A DNA stretch of 64,000 nucleotides from Arthrobacter sp. NicSoilB8. GTDB taxonomy: Bacteria; Actinomycetota; Actinomycetes; Actinomycetales; Micrococcaceae. A program made the position numbers and the translations under genes. Below, piece by piece: positions 33,636 through 43,929 of the stretch (positions are counted from its first letter, which is position 1; the number at the start of each line of letters is the position of its first letter). Under the pieces are notes generated by a model, which saw only the letters and a program-made list of their open reading frames with translations, ran no database searches and was not told where the DNA came from. The DNA lies in assembly GCF_019977355.1 (NCBI RefSeq), contig NZ_AP024655.1, positions 3,224,001 through 3,288,000 of the forward strand. The letters are read 5' to 3'.

Positions 33636-34673
33636 TTACTGGCCACCCTTGCGGTCGAAGAAACTGCGTGCCTCGTCCTCGGCCGGGGCCTTGACGTCGC
33701 TCCTGCGGGTGGCGGCGCCAAGGTAGGTGTCGGTGTTGGTAGTGACGGCGGCCAACTCTGCGTCGTCCAGAACTGCGTCATCCAGGCCCTCCGCGGCCAA
33801 CTCTGCGTCATCCAGGCCTGAGTCGTCCTGATCTGCGACGGCTGCCGTGTCACCCGCGCGCCGGTCGCCGGACCGGGCGTCAGACCGGGCCTCAGACGCG
33901 GGAGCCGTGCGCCCGGTCGACTGGGCGAAGCCGCGGAATACCAGCCCGGCGATGGCCGCGCCCACCACGGGTGCAACCCAGAACAGCCACAGCTGCCCCA
34001 GCGCATCCGGGCCGCTGAAGATGGCCGACGCCGTTGCCCGGGCCGGGTTGAACGGAACATTGCCGATCGCCTGCCCAAGCTGGAGGAGCATCGCCGTCGT
34101 CAGGCCGACCGCGAAGGGGGCGGCCGCCCTCGCCGGGTTCCTGGCGGCCGTGGTGGCGAGGAAGACGGCCACGAGCAGTGCCGTGCCGAGAACCTCCACG
34201 AGCAGGACGCCGGCCATGGGCACCTGGATGATCGAGTGCTCTCCGAACCCGGCCGTCACGGTGGCGAACGCGGCCTGGGAGTCGTCGATCTTCGGCACGG
34301 TGCGCAGGACGCCGAACAGGGCGACGGCGCCGAGCACGGCACCCACGAGCTGCGCGCCGAGGTACGCGGCTGCATCGGCCAGCCGGATCCGTCCGGCAAT
34401 GACGTTCCCCAGGGTGACGGCAGGGTTGAAGTGCCCGCCTGAGATGTAGCCGACGGCCAGCATTGCAGCCGTCAGGGCCAGACCAGCCGCCAGGGCGCCG
34501 GGCAGCGGGTTCGACTGCGGAATGGTGAACAGCGGCACGCCCAGGCCTGCCACCACGACGATCAGGGTTCCGAATGCCTCGGCCGACAGCCGGGCCACGA
34601 GTCCGGGCCGGACTGTTTCGTCGCTGGCGGGCTGGACGCCAATGGCCCCGGGGGCTGGCTCAAGCAGAGTCAT
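33636..34673 (-). CDS. Aquaporin / MIP family channel with acidic C-terminal tail
   Basis: 345 residues with six membrane helices and both NPA boxes: N83-P-A in GGHFNPAVT and N209-P-A in VPFNPAR, with Arg212 of the selectivity filter. No Gly/Asp pattern typical of glycerol facilitators is obvious, so a water channel is more likely. The C-terminal 90 residues are cytosolic, very acidic, and contain repeated LDDAELAA. The ATG at 34673 has AAAGGAA upstream; a longer open frame to 34871 is low-complexity and lacks a start signal. May serve osmotic adjustment, but no regulatory link to ectB is seen. Confidence 0.87.
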   Translation of the reverse strand: MTLLEPAPGAIGVQPASDETVRPGLVARLSAEAFGTLIVVVAGLGVPLFTIPQSNPLPGALAAGLALTAAMLAVGYISGGHFNPAVTLGNVIAGRIRLADAAAYLGAQLVGAVLGAVALFGVLRTVPKIDDSQAAFATVTAGFGEHSIIQVPMAGVLLVEVLGTALLVAVFLATTAARNPARAAAPFAVGLTTAMLLQLGQAIGNVPFNPARATASAIFSGPDALGQLWLFWVAPVVGAAIAGLVFRGFAQSTGRTAPASEARSDARSGDRRAGDTAAVADQDDSGLDDAELAAEGLDDAVLDDAELAAVTTNTDTYLGAATRRSDVKAPAEDEARSFFDRKGGQ

Positions 34674-34898
34674 AGTCAGAAGTTCCTTTGCTGGAGGCGG
34701 CGCGCCCGGGGTGCAGTTGCGCCGGCGCCGGCCCGCCGCCGGGTTGTGGTCCGGGGGCGGCATCGGCCCGCCGGAGAATAGCTTCGCCAGCAGTCTGCCA
34801 GCGGAATCTGGATGTTCGCTGGATTCCCGCTGCACGGCTGGCGAATAGCCACCCGGCTGCGGGACCGGCACGGAGTTCCAGGGCAGTGCCCCAATTCA

Positions 34899-34960
34899 GG
34901 GCCCCACACACAAGGCCCCACACACAGGGCCCCATTTCAGTGCCCGATTTCAGTGCCCCA
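34899..34960. repeat. Degenerate GGCCCCACACACA repeats in the aquaporin-DUF202 gap
   Basis: AGGCCCCACACACA occurs at least twice in a row, followed by GGGCCCCATTTCAGTGCCC and a further TTTCAGTGCCC. It lies just downstream of the second DUF202 gene. The rest of the 276-nt gap (34674-34949) shows no gene. Confidence 0.6.
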
Positions 34961-35291
34961 GCGCCACCGCAGCGACGGCGCTGGAGGCAAGGCCGACGAC
35001 GGCGGCGGCCGACCAGCGCAGGAGTGCTGCCGGCGGCGCGACGGAGGACCGCCGGAGTTCGTGTCCGCGCACGAGCACGCACAGGCCCAGGACCACGGTC
35101 GCGGCCACGGCGACGAGCGCACAGACACCAAGATAATCAACGGGCCCCGGGGCGCCGCCCCGGGAAGCGGCGAGAGCCCAGCTGCGCCAGATCAGCAGGT
35201 CCGCCACGACGAGTGCCAGCAGGGTCCGGCGCCAGGCCAGGGAGGTCCGTTCGGGCTGCAGCCCGGGATCCCGGGCCGCCTCGGGGCTCAC
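34950..35291 (-). CDS. DUF202 membrane protein
   Basis: 113 residues with three predicted membrane helices. LQPERTSLAWRRTLLALVVADLLI is the usual DUF202 opening (split at LAWRRT). GTG start at 35291 overlaps the upstream DUF202 gene stop as GTGA. Function of the family is not established; members are often paired, as here. Confidence 0.85.
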   Translation of the reverse strand: MSPEAARDPGLQPERTSLAWRRTLLALVVADLLIWRSWALAASRGGAPGPVDYLGVCALVAVAATVVLGLCVLVRGHELRRSSVAPPAALLRWSAAAVVGLASSAVAAVALGH

Positions 35292-35644
35292 CGCGCCACC
35301 AGGATCAGGACTGCGAACACCAGCGCCGCGGCTGCGACGCCGATCGTCATCACGAGCATCACGGCGGAGAACGGCAGCTCCCGGTCGTTCCGCATGGCGG
35401 CCTCCATGAGTCCCCACCGGTGGTAGGACAGGACGGCCAGGCCCGCGCCCAGGAACGCGAGGATGACGCACAGCACGATCCGGACAGGTCCGGGGGCAAT
35501 CTCGGGGGCCAGCTGGTCAATCGCCAGGGCCCCCGCAATCAGGGCCAGGGACGTGCGGATCCAGGCCAGGAACGTCCGTTCGTTGGCCAGGGAGAACCTG
35601 TAGTCGGGCGTGTTTCCGGTCTTCCGCCACGCTGGTTCACGCAT
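35288..35644 (-). CDS. YidH-like DUF202 membrane protein
   Basis: 118 residues, three predicted helices, with FSLANERTFLAWIRTSLALIAG as the family signature (key residues Asn-Glu-Arg-Thr-x-Leu-Ala-Trp). ATG 35644; it precedes and overlaps the second DUF202 gene by 4 nt, so they form a two-gene operon. Role unknown. Confidence 0.88.
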   Translation of the reverse strand: MREPAWRKTGNTPDYRFSLANERTFLAWIRTSLALIAGALAIDQLAPEIAPGPVRIVLCVILAFLGAGLAVLSYHRWGLMEAAMRNDRELPFSAVMLVMTIGVAAAALVFAVLILVAR

Positions 35645-35809
35645 TCGATTCCTCTTACTTGGCTTGTTGTGCCCGGCCGGGACACCGCCGGCGGTTGCTT
35701 CACCTGACCGCCGGCCGGACCCTAACAGCACCCTACCGGCGTTCCGCATCGGCTGCCCGCTGCATGGGCGCCAGCGGCGGGTGCCGCGGGATTGCCTACT
35801 GCGGCATGG

Positions 35810-35836
35810 GGTAGTGACGGCATTCGGTAGTGACGG
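35810..35836. repeat. Direct repeat GGTAGTGACGG upstream of the ADP-ribosylglycohydrolase gene
   Basis: Two identical 11-mers begin at 35810 and 35826, 16 bp apart, just before a TAAATT element and GAGG Shine-Dalgarno of the next gene. A direct-repeat operator is possible. Confidence 0.35.
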
Positions 35837-35859
35837 GCCGTGCCGGGTAAATTTGAGGT

Positions 35860-37029
35860 ATGAGCATCGAGCCCGGGACCACGCCCGCCCCAGCCCCAGC
35901 ACCCGGCCCGTCGGACGCCGCGGCCCCCGCCCACGGCTCGCGCATCCACGGCTGCCTGCTGGGCGGTGCACTCGGCGATTCGCTCGGCTACGCCGTCGAA
36001 TTCGACGACATTTCCGCGATCCGCGCCCGGTTCGGTCCCGCGGGCCTGCAGGAGTTTTCCGCGCTCGACGCCGGCAGCCCGTTCTCGGACGACACCCAAA
36101 TGACGCTGTACACGGCGGACGGCCTCCTCGAGGCGCTGGAATGGGCCAACGACGGTGTGGCGGCCGACCTCAACGCGTGCCTGTGGCTTGCGTACCTGCG
36201 CTGGCTGGGCACCCAGGGCGTCGCGGTGCCGACGTCGGCCCCCTTCCAGCCGCCGCGCTGGATCGATGGCCAGGAGGTCCTGAAGCACCGCCGCGCACCC
36301 GGCAACGCCTGCCTGAGCGGACTCGCCACGGGCGAGATGGGAACCGTTCAGCGGCCGGTCAACCCCGGCTCGAAGGGCTGCGGCACGGTGATGCGCTCGG
36401 CACCGTTCGGCCTGATCCCCCACCTCGAGCCCGAAACGGTCTACAAGTTCAGTGCCGATGCCGCGTCACTGACCCATGGCCACCCTGCGGCACGGCAGAG
36501 CGCCGGGGTCTTCAGCCTGGTCATCCACGCCCTGTCCGCCGGCCTGGGGCTCCGCGAAGCGGCGGAATCGGCCCTCGGGCACCTGCACGGCGGGGTCCTG
36601 CGGAAGGGCGAGGACCCTGATGCGGATGTGGTGGCACGGCTGGAGGCGGCACTGCGGCTCGCCGGAGACCTGCCCGGCACCGGCGGCATCCTGAGCCCGG
36701 AGAACCTCGTCAGCGAACTCGGCGAGGGATGGGTAGCCGAGGAAGCCCTCGCGGTCGCGCTGTACGCCGTGCTGGCGACGGCTCCGGAAACGGGAGCCGA
36801 ACCTGACACGTCCGCAGGCGCAGGCGCCGGCGAGGCCCACTTCCGCGCGGCGATCCCCGTCGCGGTGAACCACAGCGGGGACAGCGACTCGACGGCGTCG
36901 ATCGCGGGGAACATCCTGGGGGCATACTACGGCGAGCAGTGCCTGCCGGCGGGCTGGCTGGCCGCGCTGGAGGCCCCGGAGGTCATCCGGGGCATGGCGT
37001 CGAGGCTGGCAGCCGTCACCGGCTCATAG
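35860..37029 (+). CDS. ADP-ribosylglycohydrolase family protein
   Basis: 389 residues of the DraG/ARH all-helical fold. Metal-binding residues are clear: SDDTQMTL near residue 77 and HSGDSDST near residue 340, plus the opening GCLLGGALGDSLGYAVEF. It should cleave ADP-ribose from a protein, nucleic acid or small molecule; the target is unknown. The first 25 residues are Pro/Ala-rich. GAGG sits 4-5 nt upstream of the ATG. No ADP-ribosyltransferase gene is nearby, so it is not an evident toxin-antitoxin partner. Confidence 0.88.
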   Translation: MSIEPGTTPAPAPAPGPSDAAAPAHGSRIHGCLLGGALGDSLGYAVEFDDISAIRARFGPAGLQEFSALDAGSPFSDDTQMTLYTADGLLEALEWANDGVAADLNACLWLAYLRWLGTQGVAVPTSAPFQPPRWIDGQEVLKHRRAPGNACLSGLATGEMGTVQRPVNPGSKGCGTVMRSAPFGLIPHLEPETVYKFSADAASLTHGHPAARQSAGVFSLVIHALSAGLGLREAAESALGHLHGGVLRKGEDPDADVVARLEAALRLAGDLPGTGGILSPENLVSELGEGWVAEEALAVALYAVLATAPETGAEPDTSAGAGAGEAHFRAAIPVAVNHSGDSDSTASIAGNILGAYYGEQCLPAGWLAALEAPEVIRGMASRLAAVTGS

Positions 37030-37090
37030 AGTCACGGCTCATAGACGCCGGGGGCACCGGCACCGGGTCGCGGTGACGCCGCGGAGCCAG

Positions 37091-37135
37091 TCTGAGGCGA
37101 GCGAGTCAGAGGCGAGCGAGTCAGAGGCGAGCGCG
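37091..37135. repeat. 15-bp tandem repeat, three units, intergenic
   Basis: TCWGAGGCGAGCGAG occurs at 37091, 37106 and 37121 with single changes. It lies between the convergent ADP-ribosylglycohydrolase and DUF4395 genes and ends 3 nt before the latter's stop. Confidence 0.85.
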
Positions 37136-37137
37136 TA

Positions 37138-37689
37138 CTAGGCGCGCCGGAGCGAGATGTTGTTGCAGGCTTCGCAGACGTCCTCGGGGATGAGCCCCCG
37201 GCGCTGCAGGAAGCCGAAGATGGTGCAGCCGAGGCAGAACCCGGCGAACGCCTCCAGGGACGCGGCCACGATCAGCACGGCAAGCAGGATCCAGGCCGCC
37301 GGCGCGAGGCCGGCCGCCAGCAGCAGCGCCGCAGTGGTGGACACGGCGGCGCCGATCCCCTGCGCAAACCGCTTGGGCGGACCGGGAACAAGCCGGGTCC
37401 GTCCGAACCGGGGCGTCAGGACCTTGACCGAGAGCTGGGCCAGGGGCGAGATCCGCGGGCCGAACAGCACACGCAGCCAGAACCCGGCCGCGATGATGGC
37501 GAGTCCCCACCCGAAACCGGTCAGCAGGGTCACGGCGGACAGCGCCACGACCAGCGCGGCGGTGATGCGGGCGGCGTACTCGTTCACGGGGTTCGGGAAA
37601 GCGAACACCGCGCGCCAGTCAATGCCGCGCTTGGACGCCACTGACGCTGAAGGCATGGCGGGAGTCTGTGCATCCGGCAGTTTGCTCAT
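37138..37689 (-). CDS. DUF4395 membrane protein
   Basis: 183 residues with about four membrane helices. Family features are FPNPVNEYAARITAALV, the FGPRISPLAQLSVKVLTPRFG segment (key motif GPRISP) and the C-terminal cysteines in GFCLGCTIFG and DVCEACN. The Cys-x-x-Cys pairs hint at redox or metal binding. The family often accompanies thioredoxin-like genes, but none adjoins here. Function unknown. Confidence 0.82.
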   Translation of the reverse strand: MSKLPDAQTPAMPSASVASKRGIDWRAVFAFPNPVNEYAARITAALVVALSAVTLLTGFGWGLAIIAAGFWLRVLFGPRISPLAQLSVKVLTPRFGRTRLVPGPPKRFAQGIGAAVSTTAALLLAAGLAPAAWILLAVLIVAASLEAFAGFCLGCTIFGFLQRRGLIPEDVCEACNNISLRRA

Positions 37690-37782
37690 CGGTCAAGGCT
37701 ACGAGCGGGCGCGCCGTGGCGGGAATGATTGTTGCGCCATGTGACTGCCCGGTAGGGCCGGGGAGGCTCAGAAGGGGGTGTT

Positions 37783-38808
37783 TCAGGCGGGTGTGGCGGC
37801 CACGTGGCCGCCGACCATCTGGAGGAATTCTCCCTCCGACAGGACTTCGATCCGCTGCCCGCGTTCGTGCAGCTCCAGGACGCGGCGTGCCTTGCCGGTG
37901 AGCCGGCCGGAGCGCAGGTCCGCGGCCACAAAGCCGTCGCCCACCACCAGGACGGTGGTGCGGGCCGTGACCCGGCTTTCGGGCCGGGCGCCGAGCTCGG
38001 CCGAGCGGATCTTGGCTTCGGGCCGGGGAATCGCCAGTTCGCCGGTGAAGACCACGGTCTGGCCGAACAGCGGGTGGCCGGGGCTGGCCTCGGCATTGGG
38101 GACAGGGTTGGGGCCTTCCTCCGGCCATCCTGCCCGGAAGGAACGGCCCGGTGCGCCAACATTTCCGCCGGCGTTTCCGCCGGCGAGCGCCTCCAGGGCG
38201 GCCAGAGTGGCCTTGGACAAAGGGTCGCGCCGGGGATCGAAGGCCGGCTGGTGGGACAACGCCAGGCCCAGGGACAGGTGGAGTTCCGCGATGCTCGCCG
38301 CCCCGTTGCGGCCGGCGATGTCGATCAGGATGCCGGCGCAGGCACGCGCGTCCTCGGCGGCATCGTGGTGGTTGACCAGCGGCACGCCGGCTTCCTCGGC
38401 GGCGTAGGGCAGAGAATTGGACACCAGCGAGTAACAGCGCCGGGACAGCATCACCGTGCAGACGTAGTCGTAGGCGGGTCCGGGCAGGCCGGACACTTCC
38501 AGGCCGGAGCGGATCACGCCGAGATCGAACGCCGCGTTGTGGGCCGCCAGCACGTCCCCGCCAATGAACGCCCCGATCTCCGGGAACAGTTCCCCGAAGC
38601 GCGGCAGGCCTGCCACCTGGTCCGGGCGGATGCCGTGGATCCGGACGTTGTGGTGATCGAAAGCGTCATGGTTTTCCGGCGGCCGCATCAGCCAGGAGGC
38701 CTCCTCGACGACGACACCGCCGCGGACCTTGCTCAGGCCAACGGCGCACGGTGAACCGCGGAAGCCGTTCGCGGTCTCAAAGTCGATCGCCGTAAAGTCC
38801 AAACCCAC
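37783..38808 (-). CDS. DnaQ-like 3'-5' exonuclease with C-terminal BRCT domain
   Basis: 341 residues. DEDDh exonuclease fold at about 5-170: D9 and E11 in AIDFETAN, Asp in HNAAFDLGV and the final His-x4-Asp in HHDAAEDARAC. A Gly-rich linker leads to a BRCT domain at about 245-335 (GQTVVFTGELAIPRPEA and TVLVVGDG). This architecture occurs in actinobacteria as a repair-associated nuclease resembling polymerase III epsilon. Ends convergent with nothing; DUF4395 lies downstream on the same strand. Confidence 0.88.
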   Translation of the reverse strand: MGLDFTAIDFETANGFRGSPCAVGLSKVRGGVVVEEASWLMRPPENHDAFDHHNVRIHGIRPDQVAGLPRFGELFPEIGAFIGGDVLAAHNAAFDLGVIRSGLEVSGLPGPAYDYVCTVMLSRRCYSLVSNSLPYAAEEAGVPLVNHHDAAEDARACAGILIDIAGRNGAASIAELHLSLGLALSHQPAFDPRRDPLSKATLAALEALAGGNAGGNVGAPGRSFRAGWPEEGPNPVPNAEASPGHPLFGQTVVFTGELAIPRPEAKIRSAELGARPESRVTARTTVLVVGDGFVAADLRSGRLTGKARRVLELHERGQRIEVLSEGEFLQMVGGHVAATPA

Positions 38809-38972
38809 GGCTCAACTTTACCGCCCGACGGCGGGACGTCCCGCCGTCGGCGTCGCCTGGCGGCCGCGCAGCGTCACCGCAGAGGGCACACGGGGCCACC
38901 GCGGCCGCCCCGCTGCGGCAAAGCGGCAGCCCCGCCGGGGGGCGGCCGCCGGCTGTCAAGTACCCTTAACTG

Positions 38973-39755
38973 GTGAACCCAATAGCAATGAGCGACCTCG
39001 CCGTGTCCGCCCTCGGCGGCGCCGGCCCCGTGCAGCCGCAGCTGGCCTCCTTCCTGCCCGACTGGCTCAACCCGCAGGTTTTCCTGGCGAACCCGGCCTT
39101 CGCGCCCTGGGTGGTGCTGCTGGTCTGCGGCATCATCTTCGCCGAGACCGGGCTGCTGATCGGCTTCTTCCTGCCCGGCGATTCCATGCTGTTCACGGCC
39201 GGGCTGCTCGTGGCCACCGGCACCATCCAGGTCAACATCTGGGTCCTGACCGCCCTGATCATCGTCGCCGCGATTGTCGGCAACCAGGTCGGGTACCTCA
39301 TCGGGTCCACCGCGGGACCTGCCCTGTTCAACAAGCCCAATTCGAAGCTCTTCAAGCGTGAAAACGTGGAAAACGCCCACGCCTTCTTCGAAAAGCACGG
39401 TGGCAAGGCCCTGATCCTGGCCCGTTTCGTCCCGATCATCCGCACCTTCGTCCCGGTGATCGTGGGCGTCGCGCAGATGAGCAAGCGCAAATTCTTCACC
39501 TACAACGTGATCGGCGCGGTGCTGTGGGGCGGCGGCGTCACCCTCCTCGGCTACGTGCTCGGGGACAAGGTGCCGTGGGTCAAGGACAACCTCGACATCA
39601 TCTTCATCGCCATCGTGCTGGTCTCCGTGATCCCGATCGCCATCGAGGTCATCCGCGGCGCCATCGCCAAGCGGCAGGCCGAGAAGTACGGCACGGACGT
39701 CGTGGAGGAGTTCATCGAAGAGCACGAACCGGAAGAAGAGCGCCGGACGCCCTGA
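38973..39755 (+). CDS. DedA family membrane protein
   Basis: 260 residues with the DedA/SNARE-associated fold. Signatures: FAETGLLIGFFLPGDSML near residue 55 (key motif ET-G-FLPGD), a re-entrant G-x-x-x-G segment and the amphipathic RFVPIIRTFVPVIVG near 150. DedA proteins are undecaprenyl-phosphate or lipid flippases and affect membrane-potential and envelope stress. GTG 38973 lies 7 nt after a TACCCT hexamer, suggesting a leaderless message; the ATG at 38988 has no Shine-Dalgarno either. Confidence 0.88.
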   Translation: MNPIAMSDLAVSALGGAGPVQPQLASFLPDWLNPQVFLANPAFAPWVVLLVCGIIFAETGLLIGFFLPGDSMLFTAGLLVATGTIQVNIWVLTALIIVAAIVGNQVGYLIGSTAGPALFNKPNSKLFKRENVENAHAFFEKHGGKALILARFVPIIRTFVPVIVGVAQMSKRKFFTYNVIGAVLWGGGVTLLGYVLGDKVPWVKDNLDIIFIAIVLVSVIPIAIEVIRGAIAKRQAEKYGTDVVEEFIEEHEPEEERRTP

Positions 39756-39784
39756 CACCCTCCACACAGCGCACCAGGCGAAGC

Positions 39785-39855
39785 GCACCGGCGCAAAGTG
39801 CCCCGCGCGAAGTGCCCGGGGCAAAGTGCCCGGGGCAAAGTGCCCGGCACAAAGT
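39785..39855. repeat. 14-15-bp tandem repeat, five units, intergenic
   Basis: Five units ending AAAGT or GAAGT: one 15-mer and four 14-mers, the consensus being GCCCGGGGCAAAGT. They lie just after dedA and directly before a hairpin. Confidence 0.85.
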
Positions 39856-39860
39856 GAATA

Positions 39861-39903
39861 AGACGCGGAAGGCGCCCCACAGTGTGGGGCGCCTTCCGCG
39901 TCT
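39861..39903. terminator. Bidirectional terminator-like hairpin between dedA and rdgB
   Basis: Perfect 21-bp arms (39861-39881 and 39883-39903, starting AGACGCGGAAGGCGCCCC) around a single central base, so the real loop would be a few bases from the opened tip. It separates two convergent genes. No T-run on either side. Confidence 0.75.
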
Positions 39904-39933
39904 GACGGCAATCGCGGCCGGTGCGGCGGCGGC

Positions 39934-40622
39934 CTACGTCCCGGCCAGGGCCTCGACGATGGCCGGAAGCAGCGCCCGGAACGCGTGGCCCCGGTGGCTG
40001 ATGGCGTTCTTCTCCTCGGGCATGAGCTCGGCGCAGCTGCGGTCCAGCCCGCTCGGCTGCAGGACGGGGTCGTAGCCGAAGCCGCCGTCCCCGCGCGGCT
40101 CGCGCAGGAGCACCCCTTCCAGCTGGCCGTACTCCACCACTTCCCGGCCGTCCCCGGCCGGTGACGCGGGCACCGCCAGCGCCGCGGCGCACACGAACGC
40201 GGCCCCGCGGTACTCGTCCGGCACGTCGGCCAGCTGGGCCAGCAGCAGCCGCAGGTTCGCGGCGTCGTCGCCGTGCCGGCCGGACCAGCGCGCGGAGAAG
40301 ATTCCGGGCGCGCCGCCCAGCACGTCCACGGAAAGCCCGGAGTCGTCGGCGATCGCCACGAGCCCGGTGGCCTCCGCCACGGCCCGCGCCTTCAGGAGCG
40401 AGTTTTCGGCGAAGGTCACGCCGGTCTCGGCGACGTCGGGGGCACCGACCGCGCCGGCGTCCACCACCTGGGTGTCGACGTCGAGCCCGGGCACCTGGCC
40501 GCGCAGCAGCTCGCGGAGTTCGCGCAGCTTGCCCTTGTTGTGGGTGGCGAGGACGAGCCGGGGCGCCGGGCCGCCGGCGTCAGTACTGCCGGCAACCGGC
40601 GCTCCCGCGAATGGCGCCTGCG

Positions 40623-40626
<4 letters not shown>
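39934..40626 (-). CDS. rdgB: Non-canonical purine NTP pyrophosphatase (RdgB/HAM1)
   Basis: 230 residues. House-cleaning pyrophosphatase removing ITP, dITP and XTP from the nucleotide pool. Family motifs: [58 protein letters not shown] split at the SARW, and FGYDPVLQP followed by SHRGHA. Overlaps the upstream rph stop by 4 nt (ATGA), the standard actinobacterial rph-rdgB pair. Confidence 0.93.
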
Positions 40627-41381
<755 letters not shown>

Positions 41382-41445
41382 GCCTTTAGCTTATCGACTC
41401 CCCCGGCCCGGCCCACGCCGGACTTTGCCGCAGGCCGGCCCGCGG

Positions 41446-42243
41446 CTAGACGGTGTAGTGCACGCCCGCGACGGCGACGGCCACGTCCTTGCCGAAGACC
41501 TCCTTGGCCTCGGCCATGACGGTGGTAGGGGACGTCCAGACGGGAATGTGCGTCAGCAGCAGCCGCCGCGCGCCGGCGGCGACGGCGGCCTCGCCGGCCC
41601 GCTTCCCGGTCAGGTGGACGTCCTTGATACCGTCGTCGCGGCCTTCCTCGAAGGCCGCTTCGCAAAGGAAGAGGTCGGCGTCGCGGGCCGCGTCCTCCAG
41701 GCCGCCGCAGGAGTCGGTGTCTCCCGAATAGCTGAGCACACGGGTGACGGGGTTGCCGTCCTTGTCCGGTTCGGTGACCTCCACGCGGAGCGCGTAGGCC
41801 TCCTCCACCGGGTGGTTGACGGCGTACGGGGTGACCGTGAACGGGCCCATGGCCACGGGCTTGCGCTCGGACCAGTTGCTGAAGTCGAATTCCTCGTGCA
41901 TGCCGGGGTCCAGGTCCAGGCCGTAGGCGGTGGCCATCCGGTCGGCGGTGGCGGCGGGCCCCCACACCGGAATCCTGCCGCGTTCCCAGCCGCCCGGTTT
42001 CCAGCGCACGGCCACGTGCAGCCCGCACAGGTCCATGCAGTGGTCCGGGTGCAGGTGGGTGAGGAAGATCGCGTCGATGTCCTCAAGGTCCGTGTAGCGC
42101 TGGATGGCGCCGAGCGCCCCGCTGCCGAGGTCCAGGACGATCTTCCAGTTCCGCTCGCCGTCGTTGGCGGTCAGCAGGTAGCACGACGCCGGCGAGCCGG
42201 GCCCCGGGAAGGACCCGGTACAGCCCACGATGGTCAGCTTCAC
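41446..42243 (-). CDS. MBL-fold metallo-hydrolase (RNase Z-like phosphodiesterase family)
   Basis: 265 residues. Zinc motif [10 protein letters not shown], with further ligands His in VNHPV, Asp in YSGDTD and the His in LLTHIPVW. The end-on lariat of tRNase Z is absent, so a cyclic-nucleotide or other phosphodiesterase role is as likely as RNase Z. GTG start at 42243 overlaps the murI stop (GTGA); the longer frame to 42258 lies inside murI. Conserved in this position next to murI and rph in actinobacteria. Confidence 0.87.
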   Translation of the reverse strand: MKLTIVGCTGSFPGPGSPASCYLLTANDGERNWKIVLDLGSGALGAIQRYTDLEDIDAIFLTHLHPDHCMDLCGLHVAVRWKPGGWERGRIPVWGPAATADRMATAYGLDLDPGMHEEFDFSNWSERKPVAMGPFTVTPYAVNHPVEEAYALRVEVTEPDKDGNPVTRVLSYSGDTDSCGGLEDAARDADLFLCEAAFEEGRDDGIKDVHLTGKRAGEAAVAAGARRLLLTHIPVWTSPTTVMAEAKEVFGKDVAVAVAGVHYTV

Positions 42244-43277
42244 AGGCCGGGCCCCCACAGGGAAGACGGCGCCACGAAGTTGGAGATCCGCGGCCGGCCT
42301 GCGACGGCCTGGGCGGCGGCGATCATTTCCGGGGTGATCCGGGCGAGGCTTCCGGTGGGGTACTGCGCCGCGACGTGGTCCACGTGGCGGACGCTGAGGA
42401 CCTCGGGGCCAAGGAAGCGCCGGGCGAGGTGCTCGAACTGGGCGGCGTCGCCGGTGGCGATGAAGTGGTGTTCGGGCTCCGCGGCGTCCGTGCGCTCAAG
42501 GCCCCGGGAGGCCAGCGCCCGGTAGACGTCCTTGGCGGTCTCCTCGGCGCTGGACACGAGCGTGACGTCCTCGCCCAGGACGAAGGAGAGCACTCCGGTG
42601 AGCAGCGGGTAGTGGGTGCAGCCGAGCACCACGGTGTCCACGCCGGCGGCGATGAGCGGTGCCAGGTAGTCACGGGCGACGGCGAGCAGTTCCGGCCCCG
42701 TGGTGATTCCGGCCTCCACGTAGGGCACGAACGCCGGGCACGCCACGGAGGTGATCTCCAGGTCGGGGGCTGCGGCGAAGGTGTCCTCGTAGGCACGCGA
42801 ACCAACGGTGGCCGAGGTTCCGATCACGCCCACGCGGCCGGTGCGGGTCGCCGCCACGGCGCGGCGGACCGCCGGCTGGATCACTTCGATCACGGGAATC
42901 CCGTACCGGGCCGTGTACCGCTCCCGGGCATCGCGCAGCACGGCGGCCGACGCGGAGTTGCAGGCAATGGTCAGCAGCTTCACGCCGGAATCGACGAGCT
43001 CGTCCATGACGCCGAGGGCATTCGCGCGGACCTCCGCGATGGGAAGGGGGCCGTAGGGGCCGTGCGCGGTGTCGCCGACGTAGAGGATGGATTCGTTGGG
43101 CAACTGGTCGATGATCGACCGGGCCACTGTGAGGCCGCCGACGCCGGAGTCGAAAACGCCTATGGGACGCGATGCCAGCTCTGCTGCCGGTGCGGGTCCC
43201 GCGGGGCCGGTTGCGGTGCTGCTCGCTGGGGAGTCCGCAGCCGCCGCTGCCTGATCCGTGCTCGATGCTGAAGTCAT
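42240..43277 (-). CDS. murI: Glutamate racemase
   Basis: 345 residues. Makes D-glutamate for peptidoglycan. The two catalytic cysteines are in IACNSASA and [10 protein letters not shown], with [13 protein letters not shown] at the start of the domain and GDTAHGPYG after it. An N-terminal Ala/Ser/Pro-rich extension of about 38 residues is unusual. The ATG at 43277 is chosen; no Shine-Dalgarno is seen, but a TATCCT hexamer lies about 9 nt upstream, which suits a leaderless message. It heads murI-MBL-rph-rdgB. Confidence 0.93.
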   Translation of the reverse strand: MTSASSTDQAAAAADSPASSTATGPAGPAPAAELASRPIGVFDSGVGGLTVARSIIDQLPNESILYVGDTAHGPYGPLPIAEVRANALGVMDELVDSGVKLLTIACNSASAAVLRDARERYTARYGIPVIEVIQPAVRRAVAATRTGRVGVIGTSATVGSRAYEDTFAAAPDLEITSVACPAFVPYVEAGITTGPELLAVARDYLAPLIAAGVDTVVLGCTHYPLLTGVLSFVLGEDVTLVSSAEETAKDVYRALASRGLERTDAAEPEHHFIATGDAAQFEHLARRFLGPEVLSVRHVDHVAAQYPTGSLARITPEMIAAAQAVAGRPRISNFVAPSSLWGPGL

Positions 43278-43362
43278 GATTATTCGAGGATAGGACAACG
43301 CCAGCGGGGCGGCCATCACATTGTGGCGTGCAACTCGTGTCTCATGGGTCACACCCTTGCGC

Positions 43363-43929
43363 TCAGTGCCGGGCATCGAGCGAGTGGGCCATGGCCTGGA
43401 CCAGTGACTCCTGCAGCCAGGTGGTGAAGTTGTACACCAGCGCCAGGTAGCTTTCGACGTCCTCGGCCTGGGACCAGTCCTGCATGAGGTGGACGTTGTC
43501 GGCGTCGGCGTCGTCGCGGATGTCGAGGCGTTCGGCCAGGACCAGCCGGACATCGTTGAGCGCGGTGGCCCAGTGCCTGGCGTCAGCGGCGGTCAGGACG
43601 AGGTCGTCCCGGTCCAGGCTCAGGGCGGCTGCCTTCAGCGCGCCGATCTTGCCTTCGCGCAGTGACCGCTCGGTATAGCGGCGGAACTCAAGGGAGGCGT
43701 CGTCGTCGTTCTTCATCACGTTCGGCAGCAGCCGGCGCAGGGCACGGTCCGAGGGCTCGCGGGCCTCGGTGTCCAGGCCCACCATGGCGGCCAGCGGGTC
43801 CTCGTTGGCGCGCTCCTCCGGCTCGAGCATGGAGATGACGTCGTCAAACAGGCTTCGCAGCAGTTCCCGCTCGGCCGGCTCCAGATGACCCCGGATGCCT
43901 TTGTGCCCGTACTTGAATGCCTTAGCCAC
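43363..43929 (-). CDS. DUF2017 domain-containing protein
   Basis: 188 residues, helical and acidic, typically next to clpS in actinobacteria. Segments [22 protein letters not shown] (key LEP-E-x-x-L-L) and [11 protein letters not shown], then the C-terminal [17 protein letters not shown] mark the family. GTG start at 43929 overlaps the end of clpS by 8 nt and has AAAGGAAAAC before it. Function not established; the pairing suggests a link to ClpP proteolysis. Confidence 0.85.
   Translation of the reverse strand: MAKAFKYGHKGIRGHLEPAERELLRSLFDDVISMLEPEERANEDPLAAMVGLDTEAREPSDRALRRLLPNVMKNDDDASLEFRRYTERSLREGKIGALKAAALSLDRDDLVLTAADARHWATALNDVRLVLAERLDIRDDADADNVHLMQDWSQAEDVESYLALVYNFTTWLQESLVQAMAHSLDARH

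Noticed and set aside
35860..37029. ADP-ribosylglycohydrolase as part of a toxin-antitoxin or phage-defence pair
   Set aside because: No ADP-ribosyltransferase or other partner gene is adjacent; neighbours are DUF202 and DUF4395 membrane proteins.
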